From the NCBI GenBank assembly GCA_036562635.1, contig DATCJU010000129.1, positions 1-37,754 of the forward strand: a stretch of DNA of 37,754 nucleotides, given 5' to 3'. Positions within the stretch are counted from its first letter, which is position 1. Every line of letters begins with the position of its first letter. Under the pieces are notes generated by a model, which was given only the letters and a program-made list of their open reading frames with translations, was not told the origin of the DNA and searched no databases. This document shows positions 24,831 to 31,941 of this stretch, piece by piece. The position numbers and the translations under genes were made by a program. Source of the stretch: DATCJU01 sp036562635. GTDB taxonomy: Bacteria > Actinomycetota > Actinomycetes > Mycobacteriales > Pseudonocardiaceae.

Positions 24831-26054
24831 TCAGCTCCGTTGGGCCAGGAAACTCACCTGGACGTCCTCGCCCGCCGGCACGTCGGTGACGTCCTCGTCC
24901 ACCACCACCAGGCAGTTCGCCTCGGCCAGCGAGGTCAGCAGGTGCGCCCCCGCGGTCCCCAGGGGCTGCACCAGGTACTCGCCGGTCTCCGTGTCGCGCA
25001 GCAACTGCCCGCGCAGGTAGCCGCGCCGCCCCTTGGTCGAGGTCACCGGGGACAGCAGCCGGGCACGCACGATGCGCCGGTACGGGTCCTTCTTGCCCAG
25101 GGCCACCCGGATCAGCGGGCGCACCATGACCTCGAACACCACCAGGGCGCTGATCGGATTGCCCGGCAGCAGGAACGTGGGCACCTTGTTCGGCCCGAGC
25201 TGACCGAAACCCTGCACCGAGCCGGGGTGCATCGCCACCCGGGTGTCGTCGACCGGTCCGAGGGCGGACAGCGCGTCCCGCACCTCGTCCCCGGCGGCGC
25301 CGCCCGTTCCTCCGGCGATCACCACCACCTCGGAGCTGTACAACCGGCTCTCCACGACCTCCCGCAGTCGCCGCAGGTCACCGGACACGATGCCGACCCG
25401 GGTGACCTCGGCACCGGCGTCCCGGGCCGCGGCGGCCAGAGCGTAGGAGTTGACGTCGTAGACCTGCCCGGGCCCGGGGGTCCGGTCCACGTCCACCAGC
25501 TCGTCGCCGACGGACAGGATGGTCACCCGGGGCCGCGGGTGCACCAGCACCCGGTCCCGGCCCACCGCCGCGAGCAGCCCCACCTGGGCCGGGCCGATCG
25601 GCGAACCGCTGCGCACCGCGACGTCCCCGGTCTGCACGTCCTCCCCGGTGCGGCGGACGAAGGCCGCCGACGGCACGGGACGGTGGATGGTCACCTTGGC
25701 CGGGTGTTCGTCGGTGTACCCCAGGGGCACCACGGCGTCGGCGAGGGTGGGCAACGGTGCACCGGTCGCCACCCGTACCGCCTGCCCGGGCTGCAACCGG
25801 TGCGGCTGCCGGGAACCGGCCGGGATCTCCCCGACGACAGGAAGCACGACCGGTTCCTCGGCCGCCTGCTTCACGTCGACGCTCCGCACCGCGTAGCCGT
25901 CCACCGCGGCCTGGTCGAATCCGGGCAGCGCGCGCTCGGCGACCACGTCCTCGGCGCACAGCAGACCCTGGGCCTCGGCGATGGCCACCCGTACCGGCGA
26001 CGGACGCACCGCAGCGGCGAGAATCCGTTCGAGCTGCTCGTCTACTGGCCTCAT
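24831..26054 (-). CDS. glp: MoeA/gephyrin-like protein (Glp)
   Basis: 407 aa with the four-domain MoeA fold: N-terminal PVDEQLERILAAAVRP and LPGFDQAAVDGYAVRS (substrate loop with DGYA), the GLPTG-like segment, a MogA-like domain with ILSVGDELVD and VVIAGGTGGAAGDEV, and a C-terminal barrel. Catalytic MoeA inserts molybdate into adenylyl-molybdopterin. In Corynebacteriales this locus encodes Glp, which works with its membrane receptor GlpR/SepX in cell division; sepX is close by here. The canonical GGxSxGxxD loop is altered to GGTGGAAGDEV, so enzymatic activity is uncertain. ATG 26054 is preferred over a 27-residue longer frame. It is 50 bp from galU. Confidence 0.9.
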   Translation of the reverse strand: MRPVDEQLERILAAAVRPSPVRVAIAEAQGLLCAEDVVAERALPGFDQAAVDGYAVRSVDVKQAAEEPVVLPVVGEIPAGSRQPHRLQPGQAVRVATGAPLPTLADAVVPLGYTDEHPAKVTIHRPVPSAAFVRRTGEDVQTGDVAVRSGSPIGPAQVGLLAAVGRDRVLVHPRPRVTILSVGDELVDVDRTPGPGQVYDVNSYALAAAARDAGAEVTRVGIVSGDLRRLREVVESRLYSSEVVVIAGGTGGAAGDEVRDALSALGPVDDTRVAMHPGSVQGFGQLGPNKVPTFLLPGNPISALVVFEVMVRPLIRVALGKKDPYRRIVRARLLSPVTSTKGRRGYLRGQLLRDTETGEYLVQPLGTAGAHLLTSLAEANCLVVVDEDVTDVPAGEDVQVSFLAQRS

Positions 26055-26104
26055 CGCTGGTGACCTCACGGCGTCGGGGACAGCTACTGCCGGGTGGGAC
26101 GCGC

Positions 26105-26995
26105 TCACTGCTCCTCGATGCGCGTCCGCAACCACTCGCGGAAGCTCGGACCGTACTCCGGGTCCTGGAGGGCGAAGTCCACGGCGGCCCGCAGGAATCC
26201 TCCCGGGTTGCCCAGATCGTGTCGCCCACCACGGTGTACCACCACGTGTACCGGGTGGCCCTCGGCGATCAGCAACGAGATCGCGTCGGTGAGCTGGAGC
26301 TCACCACCCGCACCCGGCTCGATGCGCTTGAGCGCGTCGAAGACGGCCCGGTCCAGCAGGTACCGGCCGGCCGCGGCGTAGGTGGACGGCGCGTCCTGCG
26401 GTGCGGGCTTCTCCACCATGCCCCTGACCCGCAGCACGTCCTCGACACCGGTCGGCTCGACGTCGAACACGCCGTAGGCCGAGATCTGTTCACGGGGGAT
26501 GTCGAACGCGCACAACACGCTGCCGCCGAAGCGCCGCCGCACCTCCGCCATCCGGAGAAGCACCCCGGTGGGCAGGACGAGATCGTCGGGCAGCAGCACG
26601 GCGACCGCCTCGTCCTCCCCGGACAGGTTCGGTTCGGCGCAGCCGACGGCGTGGCCGAGGCCCAGGGCCTCCTCCTGGATCGCCGTCTCGACCTCGATCA
26701 GCCGGGAGGCGCGGCTCACCTTCTCCACCAACGCCTCCTTGCCGCGCTCCCGCAGGGTGGCCTCCAGTTCCGGCTGGGGACGGAAGTAGTCGGCCACGGC
26801 GGACTTGTCCGGCGAGGTCACGATCACCAGACGACGGGCGCCGGCTTCCGCCGCCTCGGCCGCGACCAGCTCGATTCCGGGTGTATCGACAACGGGCAGC
26901 AGTTCCTTGGGCACGGATTTCGTGACGGGCAGGAACCGAGTGCCGAGACCGGCGGCGGGGACGATGGCGGTGTGGAACGCGCTCGTCGAACTCAT
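26105..26995 (-). CDS. galU: UTP--glucose-1-phosphate uridylyltransferase
   Basis: 296 aa, family length. Makes UDP-glucose from UTP and glucose-1-phosphate for cell-wall glycans, trehalose and galactose metabolism. Nucleotide-binding PAAGLGTRFLPVTKSVPKELL near the N-terminus, then EALGLGHAV, LLPDDLVL (metal-binding Asp), FDVEP, VEKPAP and a C-terminal DLGNPGGFLRAAVDFAL motif. ATG 26995 is clear; the frame is open to 27415 over the divergent neighbour but is not conserved there. It is first in galU-glp-acetyltransferase and divergent from the 5-FTCL gene, as Rv0993/Rv0992c. Confidence 0.96.
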   Translation of the reverse strand: MSSTSAFHTAIVPAAGLGTRFLPVTKSVPKELLPVVDTPGIELVAAEAAEAGARRLVIVTSPDKSAVADYFRPQPELEATLRERGKEALVEKVSRASRLIEVETAIQEEALGLGHAVGCAEPNLSGEDEAVAVLLPDDLVLPTGVLLRMAEVRRRFGGSVLCAFDIPREQISAYGVFDVEPTGVEDVLRVRGMVEKPAPQDAPSTYAAAGRYLLDRAVFDALKRIEPGAGGELQLTDAISLLIAEGHPVHVVVHRGGRHDLGNPGGFLRAAVDFALQDPEYGPSFREWLRTRIEEQ

Positions 26996-27048
26996 GGTCG
27001 TCGAGCCTAGTGGCGATCGGACGACGCGGCTGAACACATCCGGGGTCG

Positions 27049-27054
27049 TACGCT
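27049..27054 (+). promoter_or_regulatory. -10 box for a leaderless 5-FTCL transcript
   Basis: TACGCT ends 8 bp before the GTG at 27063, which places the transcript start at the start codon. There is no Shine-Dalgarno before that GTG, consistent with leaderless translation. Confidence 0.4.
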
Positions 27055-27062
27055 CACGTGCC

Positions 27063-27743
27063 GTGACCGCCACGGGAACCGGACAACCGAACACCCCTCG
27101 GAACGACGCCGACAAGGCCGCCTGGCGCACCCGGCTCCTGGCCGCCCGCCGCGCCGTGCCCGGTGCGGTGCGCGCGGCGGAAGCGGCGGCACTGACCGAG
27201 GCGGTGGGTCGGTGGGCCGCCGGGCGGCCCGGCACGGCGTGCGGATACGTACCGGTGGGCACCGAGCCGGGGTCGGTGGCGATGCTCGACGCCCTGCGGG
27301 AGGCGGGGTGGCGGGTCCTGCTGCCGGTGGTGCCCCGCGAGAAGGGGTCGACGGGGACGGTCCGCCCGGCGGCACTGGACTGGGCCGAGTACCACGGGAG
27401 CGAGTCACTGGCCACCGGCCCGTTCGGTCTGCGGGAACCGGCAGGCGACCGGCTGGGCCCGGAGGCGGTGGCGCAGGCCGACCTGGTGCTGGTGCCGGCG
27501 CTGGCGGTGGACCGCCGGGGAGTGCGCCTGGGCCGGGGCGGCGGCTACTACGACCGGTCGTTGCCGCTGGCCTCACCCGACGCGCTGCTGGTGGCCGTGG
27601 TACGGGACGCGGAACTGGTCGACGAGCTGCCCGCCGAGGAACACGACGTCCGGATGACGGCGGTGCTCACTCCCGGCCGGGGTCTGGTGTCGTTGCCGAT
27701 GGACCGAGGACCGGGTGCGGCCGGACGGTTCCACCGAGCTTGA
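27063..27743 (+). CDS. 5-formyltetrahydrofolate cyclo-ligase family protein
   Basis: 226 aa. Converts 5-formyl-THF with ATP to 5,10-methenyl-THF, rescuing a dead-end folate. Family signs: DKAAWRTRLLAARRAV at the start, a substrate segment VLLPVVPREKG, FGLREPAGD, and the diagnostic C-terminal RRGVRLGRGGGYYDRSL. GTG 27063 is chosen because conserved sequence starts shortly after it; the frame is open back to 26805 over galU. No ribosome site is visible, and a -10-like TACGCT suggests leaderless expression. Its TGA lies inside a TTGACC that may serve the next gene. Confidence 0.92.
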   Translation: MTATGTGQPNTPRNDADKAAWRTRLLAARRAVPGAVRAAEAAALTEAVGRWAAGRPGTACGYVPVGTEPGSVAMLDALREAGWRVLLPVVPREKGSTGTVRPAALDWAEYHGSESLATGPFGLREPAGDRLGPEAVAQADLVLVPALAVDRRGVRLGRGGGYYDRSLPLASPDALLVAVVRDAELVDELPAEEHDVRMTAVLTPGRGLVSLPMDRGPGAAGRFHRA

Positions 27744-27788
27744 CCAGGGCGTGTTTGCGCAGGGGTACCTCCGTACCGCATCATCGGT

Positions 27789-27815
27789 TTGGCACTCTCG
27801 AGCCGAGAGTGCCAA
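27789..27815 (+). promoter_or_regulatory. CIRCE operator (HrcA binding site) upstream of ruc
   Basis: TTGGCACTC (27789-27797), exactly 9 spacer bases, then GAGTGCCAA (27807-27815). This is the CIRCE layout TTAGCACTC-N9-GAGTGCTAA with one symmetrical base change in each arm; the two arms are perfect complements. It ends 25 bp before the ruc GTG, placing it in the promoter or leader, where the HrcA repressor acts on heat-shock genes. Confidence 0.92.
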
Positions 27816-27840
27816 CGAGAAGATCCTCGCGGAGGAGACC

Positions 27841-28113
27841 GTGCCCACCTACGCCTACGCCTGCACCGAGTGCGACCACCGCTTCGAGGCGGTGCAGTCG
27901 TTCACCGACGCCGCGCTCACCGAGTGCCCGCAGTGCAACGGCCGGCTGCGCAAGCTGTTCAACGCCGTCGGCATCGTGTTCAAGGGCAGCGGTTTCTACC
28001 GCACCGACAGCCGCTCCTCGAACGGGTCGAGCTCCTCCGGCTCCTCCAGCTCCTCCGGCAGCGGCTCGAGCTCCTCGTCCGGCTCGAGCTCGTCGAGCGC
28101 GGCGGCCTCCTGA
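27841..28113 (+). CDS. ruc: FmdB-family zinc-ribbon protein, Ruc-like chaperone
   Basis: 90 aa. The N-terminal zinc ribbon has Cys8-x2-Cys11 and Cys29-x2-Cys32 (CTEC, CPQC) and the usual YAYACTECDHRFE start and GSGFYRTD end. From about residue 57 the tail is almost only Ser and Gly, ending in Ala, hence disordered. The mycobacterial homologue Rv0991c (Ruc) is a redox-regulated chaperone with the same two-part build; disulfide formation at the four Cys releases zinc. GTG 27841 has GGAGGAG close upstream. A perfect-arm CIRCE operator lies in front, indicating HrcA heat-shock control. The SAF-domain gene follows in the same direction. Confidence 0.92.
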   Translation: MPTYAYACTECDHRFEAVQSFTDAALTECPQCNGRLRKLFNAVGIVFKGSGFYRTDSRSSNGSSSSGSSSSSGSGSSSSSGSSSSSAAAS

Positions 28114-28149
28114 CGACGAGCCGACCGGCGTCGCCCGGCCGGTCCCGAC

Positions 28150-28189
28150 CCATCCACAACAGCCCGGGTTGTCCACAGCCGGGGCTGTT
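28150..28189 (+). promoter_or_regulatory. DnaA-box-like pair with a hairpin, upstream of the SAF gene
   Basis: TTGTCCACA at 28169-28177 is an exact match to the high-GC actinobacterial DnaA box, and CCATCCACA at 28150-28158 is a 7 of 9 match in the same orientation, 19 bp apart. The perfect box lies in the loop of an 8-bp inverted repeat, AACAGCCC (28158-28165) with GGGCTGTT (28182-28189). Functional meaning is unproven. Confidence 0.5.
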
Positions 28190-28279
28190 CGCGTTCCCAC
28201 CCCGAGGCCACCACACCTAGCGTCCCGCCCGGCAGAGGCGGTCACCCGAACCGCCCACCGGACACAGGGAAGGGACGCC

Positions 28280-28978
28280 ATGGCCCACGCGACCAACGAG
28301 CACACCGGCACCGGCCCGGCACGTCGGTCCACGCCCCGCTGGCTGGGGCGGATCGGCTGGTCCGGGGTCCTGACGTTGCGGCGCGCGTTCGCCGCCGTCC
28401 TGGTGCTGTTCGCCACGGTGCTCGTGCTGCACGATCCCGGCCCCACCGAACCCACCGTCGAGGTGGTGGTGGCCGCCCGCGATCTCGCCCCGGGCTCGGT
28501 GGTGCGCCCGGATGACCTGCACGTACACCCGTTGCCGTCGGCCGCGGTGCCCGACGGTGCGCTGCGCGACCCGGCCGCCGCCACCGGGCGGGTGCTGGGC
28601 GGCGCCGTCCGCCGCGGACAACCGATCACCGATGTCGCCCTGGTGGGCCGGGAGCTCACCGAACTCGCCACCGGGACACCCGACGCGGCCGCGGTCCCGC
28701 TGCGTCTGCCCGACGCCGGGATCGCCGACCTGTTGCATCCGGGCAGCCGGGTGGACCTGGTGTCCACCCCCGTCGAGGGTTCCGCCGACCTCGACGACCA
28801 CGACCACACCGAGGAACCGAACGTGCTGGCCGCCGGGGCGGTGGTGCTCGCGGTACGGCCACCCGGAGCCGGACCGGCGGACCGGGAACGACTGGTGCTG
28901 GTGGGGTTGCCCCGCACGGAGGCGGCGAGAGTGGCGCTCGCTTCACTCTCCCGGACTATCGCCATTACCCTCCGCTAG
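28280..28978 (+). CDS. SAF-domain (CpaB/RcpC-like) membrane protein
   Basis: 232 aa. A basic N-terminus, one membrane span (about 33-52, AFAAVLVLFATVLVLH), then an extracytoplasmic SAF domain (about 60-125: VVVAARDLAPGSVVRPDDLHVHPLP, LGGAVRRGQPITDVAL) and a CpaB-like C-terminal part with VPLRLPDAGIADLLHPGSRVDLV. CpaB/RcpC proteins assemble Flp pili, but no pilus genes are adjacent, so a more general envelope role is likely. ATG 28280 has GGAAGGG a few nt upstream. A His/Asp run DDHDHTEE in the C-terminal half is unexplained. A SAF protein between ruc and mscL is a layout I recall from other actinobacteria. Confidence 0.82.
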   Translation: MAHATNEHTGTGPARRSTPRWLGRIGWSGVLTLRRAFAAVLVLFATVLVLHDPGPTEPTVEVVVAARDLAPGSVVRPDDLHVHPLPSAAVPDGALRDPAAATGRVLGGAVRRGQPITDVALVGRELTELATGTPDAAAVPLRLPDAGIADLLHPGSRVDLVSTPVEGSADLDDHDHTEEPNVLAAGAVVLAVRPPGAGPADRERLVLVGLPRTEAARVALASLSRTIAITLR

Positions 28979-29023
28979 TCGTTTCTTGATCAGCGGCGTC
29001 GTCCGCCTCCGGAAAGGTCATCC

Positions 29024-29491
29024 ATGCTCAAGGGCTTCAAGGATTTCCTGATGCGTGGCAACGTGATCGACCTTTCGGTCGCCGTGGTGACCGGAAGTGC
29101 GTTCACGGCCATCGTGACGTCCTTCACCACCCACCTGATCCAGCCGCTGCTCAACGCGGTGGGCGGCGCCAGCGTGGGGCGGCTGGGCTTCCAGGTGATC
29201 CCGGGCAAGGAGGACACCTACATCGACCTGGCAGCCGTGATCACCGCTGTGCTCGACTTCCTGATCGTCGCCACCGTCGTCTACTTCCTGTTCGTGCTGC
29301 CCATGAAGAAGCTCCAGGAACGGCGGCGGCGCGGTGACGAGCCGAAGGCGGCCCCGCCGGCCGACGTCCAGCTGCTCACCGAGATCCGCGACCTCCTGCG
29401 GCAGCAGCAGATCGACTCCCGGCGCGCCGCCCTCCCGCCGCACTCCCAGCCGCAGCAGCCGTACCGCCAGCGGCACGAGATGCAACGCTGA
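29024..29491 (+). CDS. mscL: Large-conductance mechanosensitive channel
   Basis: 155 aa. Opens under membrane tension to release solutes in hypo-osmotic shock. Signature FKDFLMRGNVIDLSVAVV at the start, TM1 about 15-43, the periplasmic loop with KEDTYIDL, TM2 about 68-95 (VITAVLDFLIVATVVYFLFV), then a charged cytoplasmic helix (KKLQERRR and LLTEIRDLLRQQ) and a Gln/Pro-rich tail. ATG 29024 has GGAAAGG upstream. It follows the SAF gene by 45 bp and is closed by a 22-bp perfect hairpin. Confidence 0.96.
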   Translation: MLKGFKDFLMRGNVIDLSVAVVTGSAFTAIVTSFTTHLIQPLLNAVGGASVGRLGFQVIPGKEDTYIDLAAVITAVLDFLIVATVVYFLFVLPMKKLQERRRRGDEPKAAPPADVQLLTEIRDLLRQQQIDSRRAALPPHSQPQQPYRQRHEMQR

Positions 29492-29526
29492 ACCGGACGA
29501 CCACCGGGGGAAGAACACAGCAAGGA

Positions 29527-29573
29527 GGGGCTGCCCGGGACGCGGCCGTGACGGCCGCGTCCCGGGCAGCCCC
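29527..29573. terminator. 22-bp perfect bidirectional terminator after mscL
   Basis: 29527-29548 (starting GGGGCTGCCCGGGACGCG) pairs with 29552-29573 with no mismatch around a TGA loop. It lies between the convergent mscL and the 58-aa ORF, 35 bp and 6 bp from their stops. Longest uninterrupted stem seen in the window. Confidence 0.9.
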
Positions 29574-29579
29574 CTTCGT

Positions 29580-29756
29580 TCACCAACGATCGTGGTGCGG
29601 CGGCCGGTTCTCCCGGTACCAGGCGTCCCGGTCCCACTCAGGACGCTCCGGCTCCCGCTCGTCCGTCGTGGTCTCCGGCAGTACCTCGCCGAACACCCGC
29701 CGCAGCCGATCGGCGGTCGACGCCCGGCGCAACGGCTTCCTGCGTTCCTCCCGCAC
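29580..29756 (-). CDS. Small conserved-looking protein of 58 aa, function unknown
   Basis: Frame of 58 codons from GTG 29756 to TGA. It starts VREERRKPLRRASTADRL, continues RRVFGEVLPETTTDE, and ends WYRENRPPHHDRW. Codon third positions are GC-rich as in real local genes, and the charged start with a Trp/Tyr-rich end is typical of short actinobacterial proteins at this locus; I recall similar sequences but could not search. There is no signal or membrane segment. It starts 40 bp after the mog stop on the same strand, with no clear ribosome site, suggesting coupling to mog. A 22-bp terminator follows immediately. Confidence 0.7.
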   Translation of the reverse strand: MREERRKPLRRASTADRLRRVFGEVLPETTTDEREPERPEWDRDAWYRENRPPHHDRW

Positions 29757-29795
29757 ACCCCCATGGTCGCACCCGAGGATGCCGGGGCGGCCCGC

Positions 29796-30296
29796 TCAGG
29801 CGCCGTCGAGCCCGGACAGCTCCTCGATGACGTGCTTGACCAGCGGGGTCAGCGTCGCCATGCCGTCCCGCACCGCCGCGCGCGACGCGGCGAGGTTCAC
29901 CACCAGGGTGCTGCCGGAAACCCCGACCAGTCCGCGGGAGATACCGGCGTCGACGGCACCGGCGGCCAGCCCGGAGGCGCGCAGCGCTTCCGCGATTCCC
30001 GGGATCGGCCGGTCCAGCACCCCCGCGGTGGCGTCCGGGGTGACGTCCCGCGGGGACACCCCGGTACCCCCGACCGTGACCACCAGGTCCACCCCGCCGA
30101 TCACCGCGGTGTTCAACGCGTTGCGGATGGCCACCATGTCCCCGGCCACCGCCACGGTTCCGTCGACGATGAAGCCGGCCTCCTCCAGGAGCTCGGTCAC
30201 CAGCGGGCCGGTGGTGTCCTCCTGCTCCCCCTGCGCCACCCGGTCGTCGACGATCACGACGAGGGCGCGTCCCAGGCGCTGCGCGCTGCGTTCCAT
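29796..30296 (-). CDS. mog: MogA/MoaB-family molybdenum cofactor protein
   Basis: 166 aa. Binds molybdopterin and, in the family, adenylates it before molybdate insertion. Seen: ALVVIVDDRVAQGEQEDTTGPLV, the signature VVTVGGTGVSPRDVTPDA, IPGIAEALRASG, and the C-terminal LVVNLAASRAAVRDG. The order mscL - mog - htrA matches Rv0985c-moaB2-pepD. ATG 30296 lacks a ribosome site, but TAACGT ends 7 nt before it, so the mRNA is probably leaderless. An upstream in-frame ATG at 30329 also lacks a ribosome site. Confidence 0.92.
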   Translation of the reverse strand: MERSAQRLGRALVVIVDDRVAQGEQEDTTGPLVTELLEEAGFIVDGTVAVAGDMVAIRNALNTAVIGGVDLVVTVGGTGVSPRDVTPDATAGVLDRPIPGIAEALRASGLAAGAVDAGISRGLVGVSGSTLVVNLAASRAAVRDGMATLTPLVKHVIEELSGLDGA

Positions 30297-30303
30297 GCTG
30301 ATC

Positions 30304-30309
30304 ACGTTA
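30304..30309 (-). promoter_or_regulatory. -10 box for a leaderless mog transcript
   Basis: TAACGT on the minus strand, 7 nt before ATG 30296, fits TANNNT with the transcript starting at the A of ATG. No strong -35. Confidence 0.4.
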
Positions 30310-30333
30310 GTCGTTCCACCCGACGGCATCAGC

Positions 30334-30381
30334 CCGGCGCGCGGGGCCGGGACGGAGGACGCCCCAACACCCGCGCGCCGG
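30334..30381 (-). terminator. Terminator of htrA
   Basis: CCGGCGCGCGGG (30334-30345) pairs perfectly with CCCGCGCGCCGG (30370-30381), 24-nt loop. It starts 27 bp past the htrA stop and before the mog promoter. Confidence 0.65.
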
Positions 30382-30407
30382 TGTCCCTGCACCACCAACC
30401 ACATCGG

Positions 30408-31922
30408 TCAGCCCGCGTCGATGACCCGGCTGCCCAGGGTCACCTCGACGGTCTCCTCACTGCCCCCGCGCTGCACGGTGACCTTGATCCGGTCCCCCGG
30501 CCGGTGTGAGCGGACCTCGGCCACCACCGCGTCACTGCCGTCGATCCGGCGGTCGTCCACGTCGACGATCAGGTCACCCGCCCGCAGACCGACCTGCTCC
30601 GCGGGACTACCCGGGACCACCTCGGCGATCTCGGCGCCGCCGTTGGCGTCGACGACGCTCACGCCGAGCACGGCCTGGGTGACCCGGCCGGACTTCACGA
30701 TCTCGTCGGCGATCCGACGGGCCTGGTCGATCGGGATGGCGAACCCGAGCCCGACCGAACCCGCCTGCTGCCCGGAGGCACGGGGGCTGTAGATGGCCGA
30801 GTTGATACCGATCACCCGGCCCTGCGTGTCGACCAGCGGTCCCCCGGAGTTGCCCGGGTTGATCGCGGCATCGGTCTGGATGGCGTTCAGCACGGTGTCC
30901 TGGCTGCCGCCCTCGCCACCGGCGCGGACCGGGCGTTCCAGCGCGCTGATGATCCCGGCGGTCACGGTGCCGCTCAGCCCGAACGGTGATCCGATGGCCA
31001 CCACCTGCTGGCCGACCACGAGGTCGTCGGACCGCCCCAGTTCGGCCTGGGTGAGACCGGAAACCCCGTTCGCCCGCACCACCGCCAGGTCCGACGTGGG
31101 GTCCCGACCCACGATCTCGGCCCGGGCACTGCGCCCGTCCTGGAACACGGCCACGATCACGCCCCCGCCGGCGGCGGCCTCAACCACGTGGTTGTTGGTC
31201 AGGATCAGCCCGTCCTGGCTGATCACGATCCCGGACCCCTCACCGGCGGAAGCCCGGCCCCGCACCTGGAGCTGCACCACACTCGGCAGCACCTTCTGGG
31301 CCACCTGCTCGATGGACCCCACGGGCAGGGAGCCGGCGTCCCGGGCCGGCGGCGGCGGCTCGTCCAGCGCGGTGGGCGCACGGTCCTCGGCCAGGGTGTA
31401 GCCGATCCAGCCGCCGACACCACCGCCGACACCACCCGCCAGCAGGGCCACCAGCAGGACACCGGCCACAGCCCGCCGCCGTCCCGCCGGTCGCGGAGCC
31501 TGCTGCGGCAGGACCGTCGTGCCCGGCTGCCCGAAGGGCTGGCCCGGATACGGCTGGCCGGGCACGGCACCGGCACCGGGGTGTCCCGTGCCCGCGGACG
31601 GCACACCCGGCCCGGGCTGGCCCGGCTGCCCCTGCTGGCCGGGTTGGCCCGGCTGTCCGGGGTGGGCGGCGGATGACCAGGGCACCTGCCCACCGGGCCG
31701 GTCGCCCTCTCCCGGAGTGTCGGTTCCGGCCTCCGCTCCGGGCGACGGCACGGACCCACCCGGTGGCACGCCGGGCTGGACCTGGGGCTGCTGGGGCTCC
31801 TGCCCCGCCTCTCCAGGCTGGTTCTCCTCCCGCCGCGCGTCCGGGCGCGGCGAGCCGGCATCGGTGGGCTGCTCGGACCGCTCCGGCGGGACGCCGGAAG
31901 CACCCGGGGTGTGGTCAGTCAT
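30408..31922 (-). CDS. htrA: HtrA/PepD-type serine protease
   Basis: 504 aa. The cytoplasmic N-terminus of about 145 residues is disordered and rich in Pro, Gly and Gln (GQPGQPGQ repeats around 88-104). One membrane span (about 150-172) anchors an external trypsin-like domain with His245 (TNNHVVE), Asp278 (TSDLAVV) and Ser359 (PGNSGGP), followed by one PDZ domain (about 410-495). Degrades or refolds damaged envelope proteins. Matches M. tuberculosis PepD (Rv0983) in build and position. AGGAG lies only 2-3 nt before ATG 31922, which is very close. galT ends just 19 bp upstream on the same strand, with no obvious promoter in the gap. Confidence 0.95.
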   Translation of the reverse strand: MTDHTPGASGVPPERSEQPTDAGSPRPDARREENQPGEAGQEPQQPQVQPGVPPGGSVPSPGAEAGTDTPGEGDRPGGQVPWSSAAHPGQPGQPGQQGQPGQPGPGVPSAGTGHPGAGAVPGQPYPGQPFGQPGTTVLPQQAPRPAGRRRAVAGVLLVALLAGGVGGGVGGWIGYTLAEDRAPTALDEPPPPARDAGSLPVGSIEQVAQKVLPSVVQLQVRGRASAGEGSGIVISQDGLILTNNHVVEAAAGGGVIVAVFQDGRSARAEIVGRDPTSDLAVVRANGVSGLTQAELGRSDDLVVGQQVVAIGSPFGLSGTVTAGIISALERPVRAGGEGGSQDTVLNAIQTDAAINPGNSGGPLVDTQGRVIGINSAIYSPRASGQQAGSVGLGFAIPIDQARRIADEIVKSGRVTQAVLGVSVVDANGGAEIAEVVPGSPAEQVGLRAGDLIVDVDDRRIDGSDAVVAEVRSHRPGDRIKVTVQRGGSEETVEVTLGSRVIDAG

Positions 31923-31941
31923 GACTCCTACTCTGCGGCAG

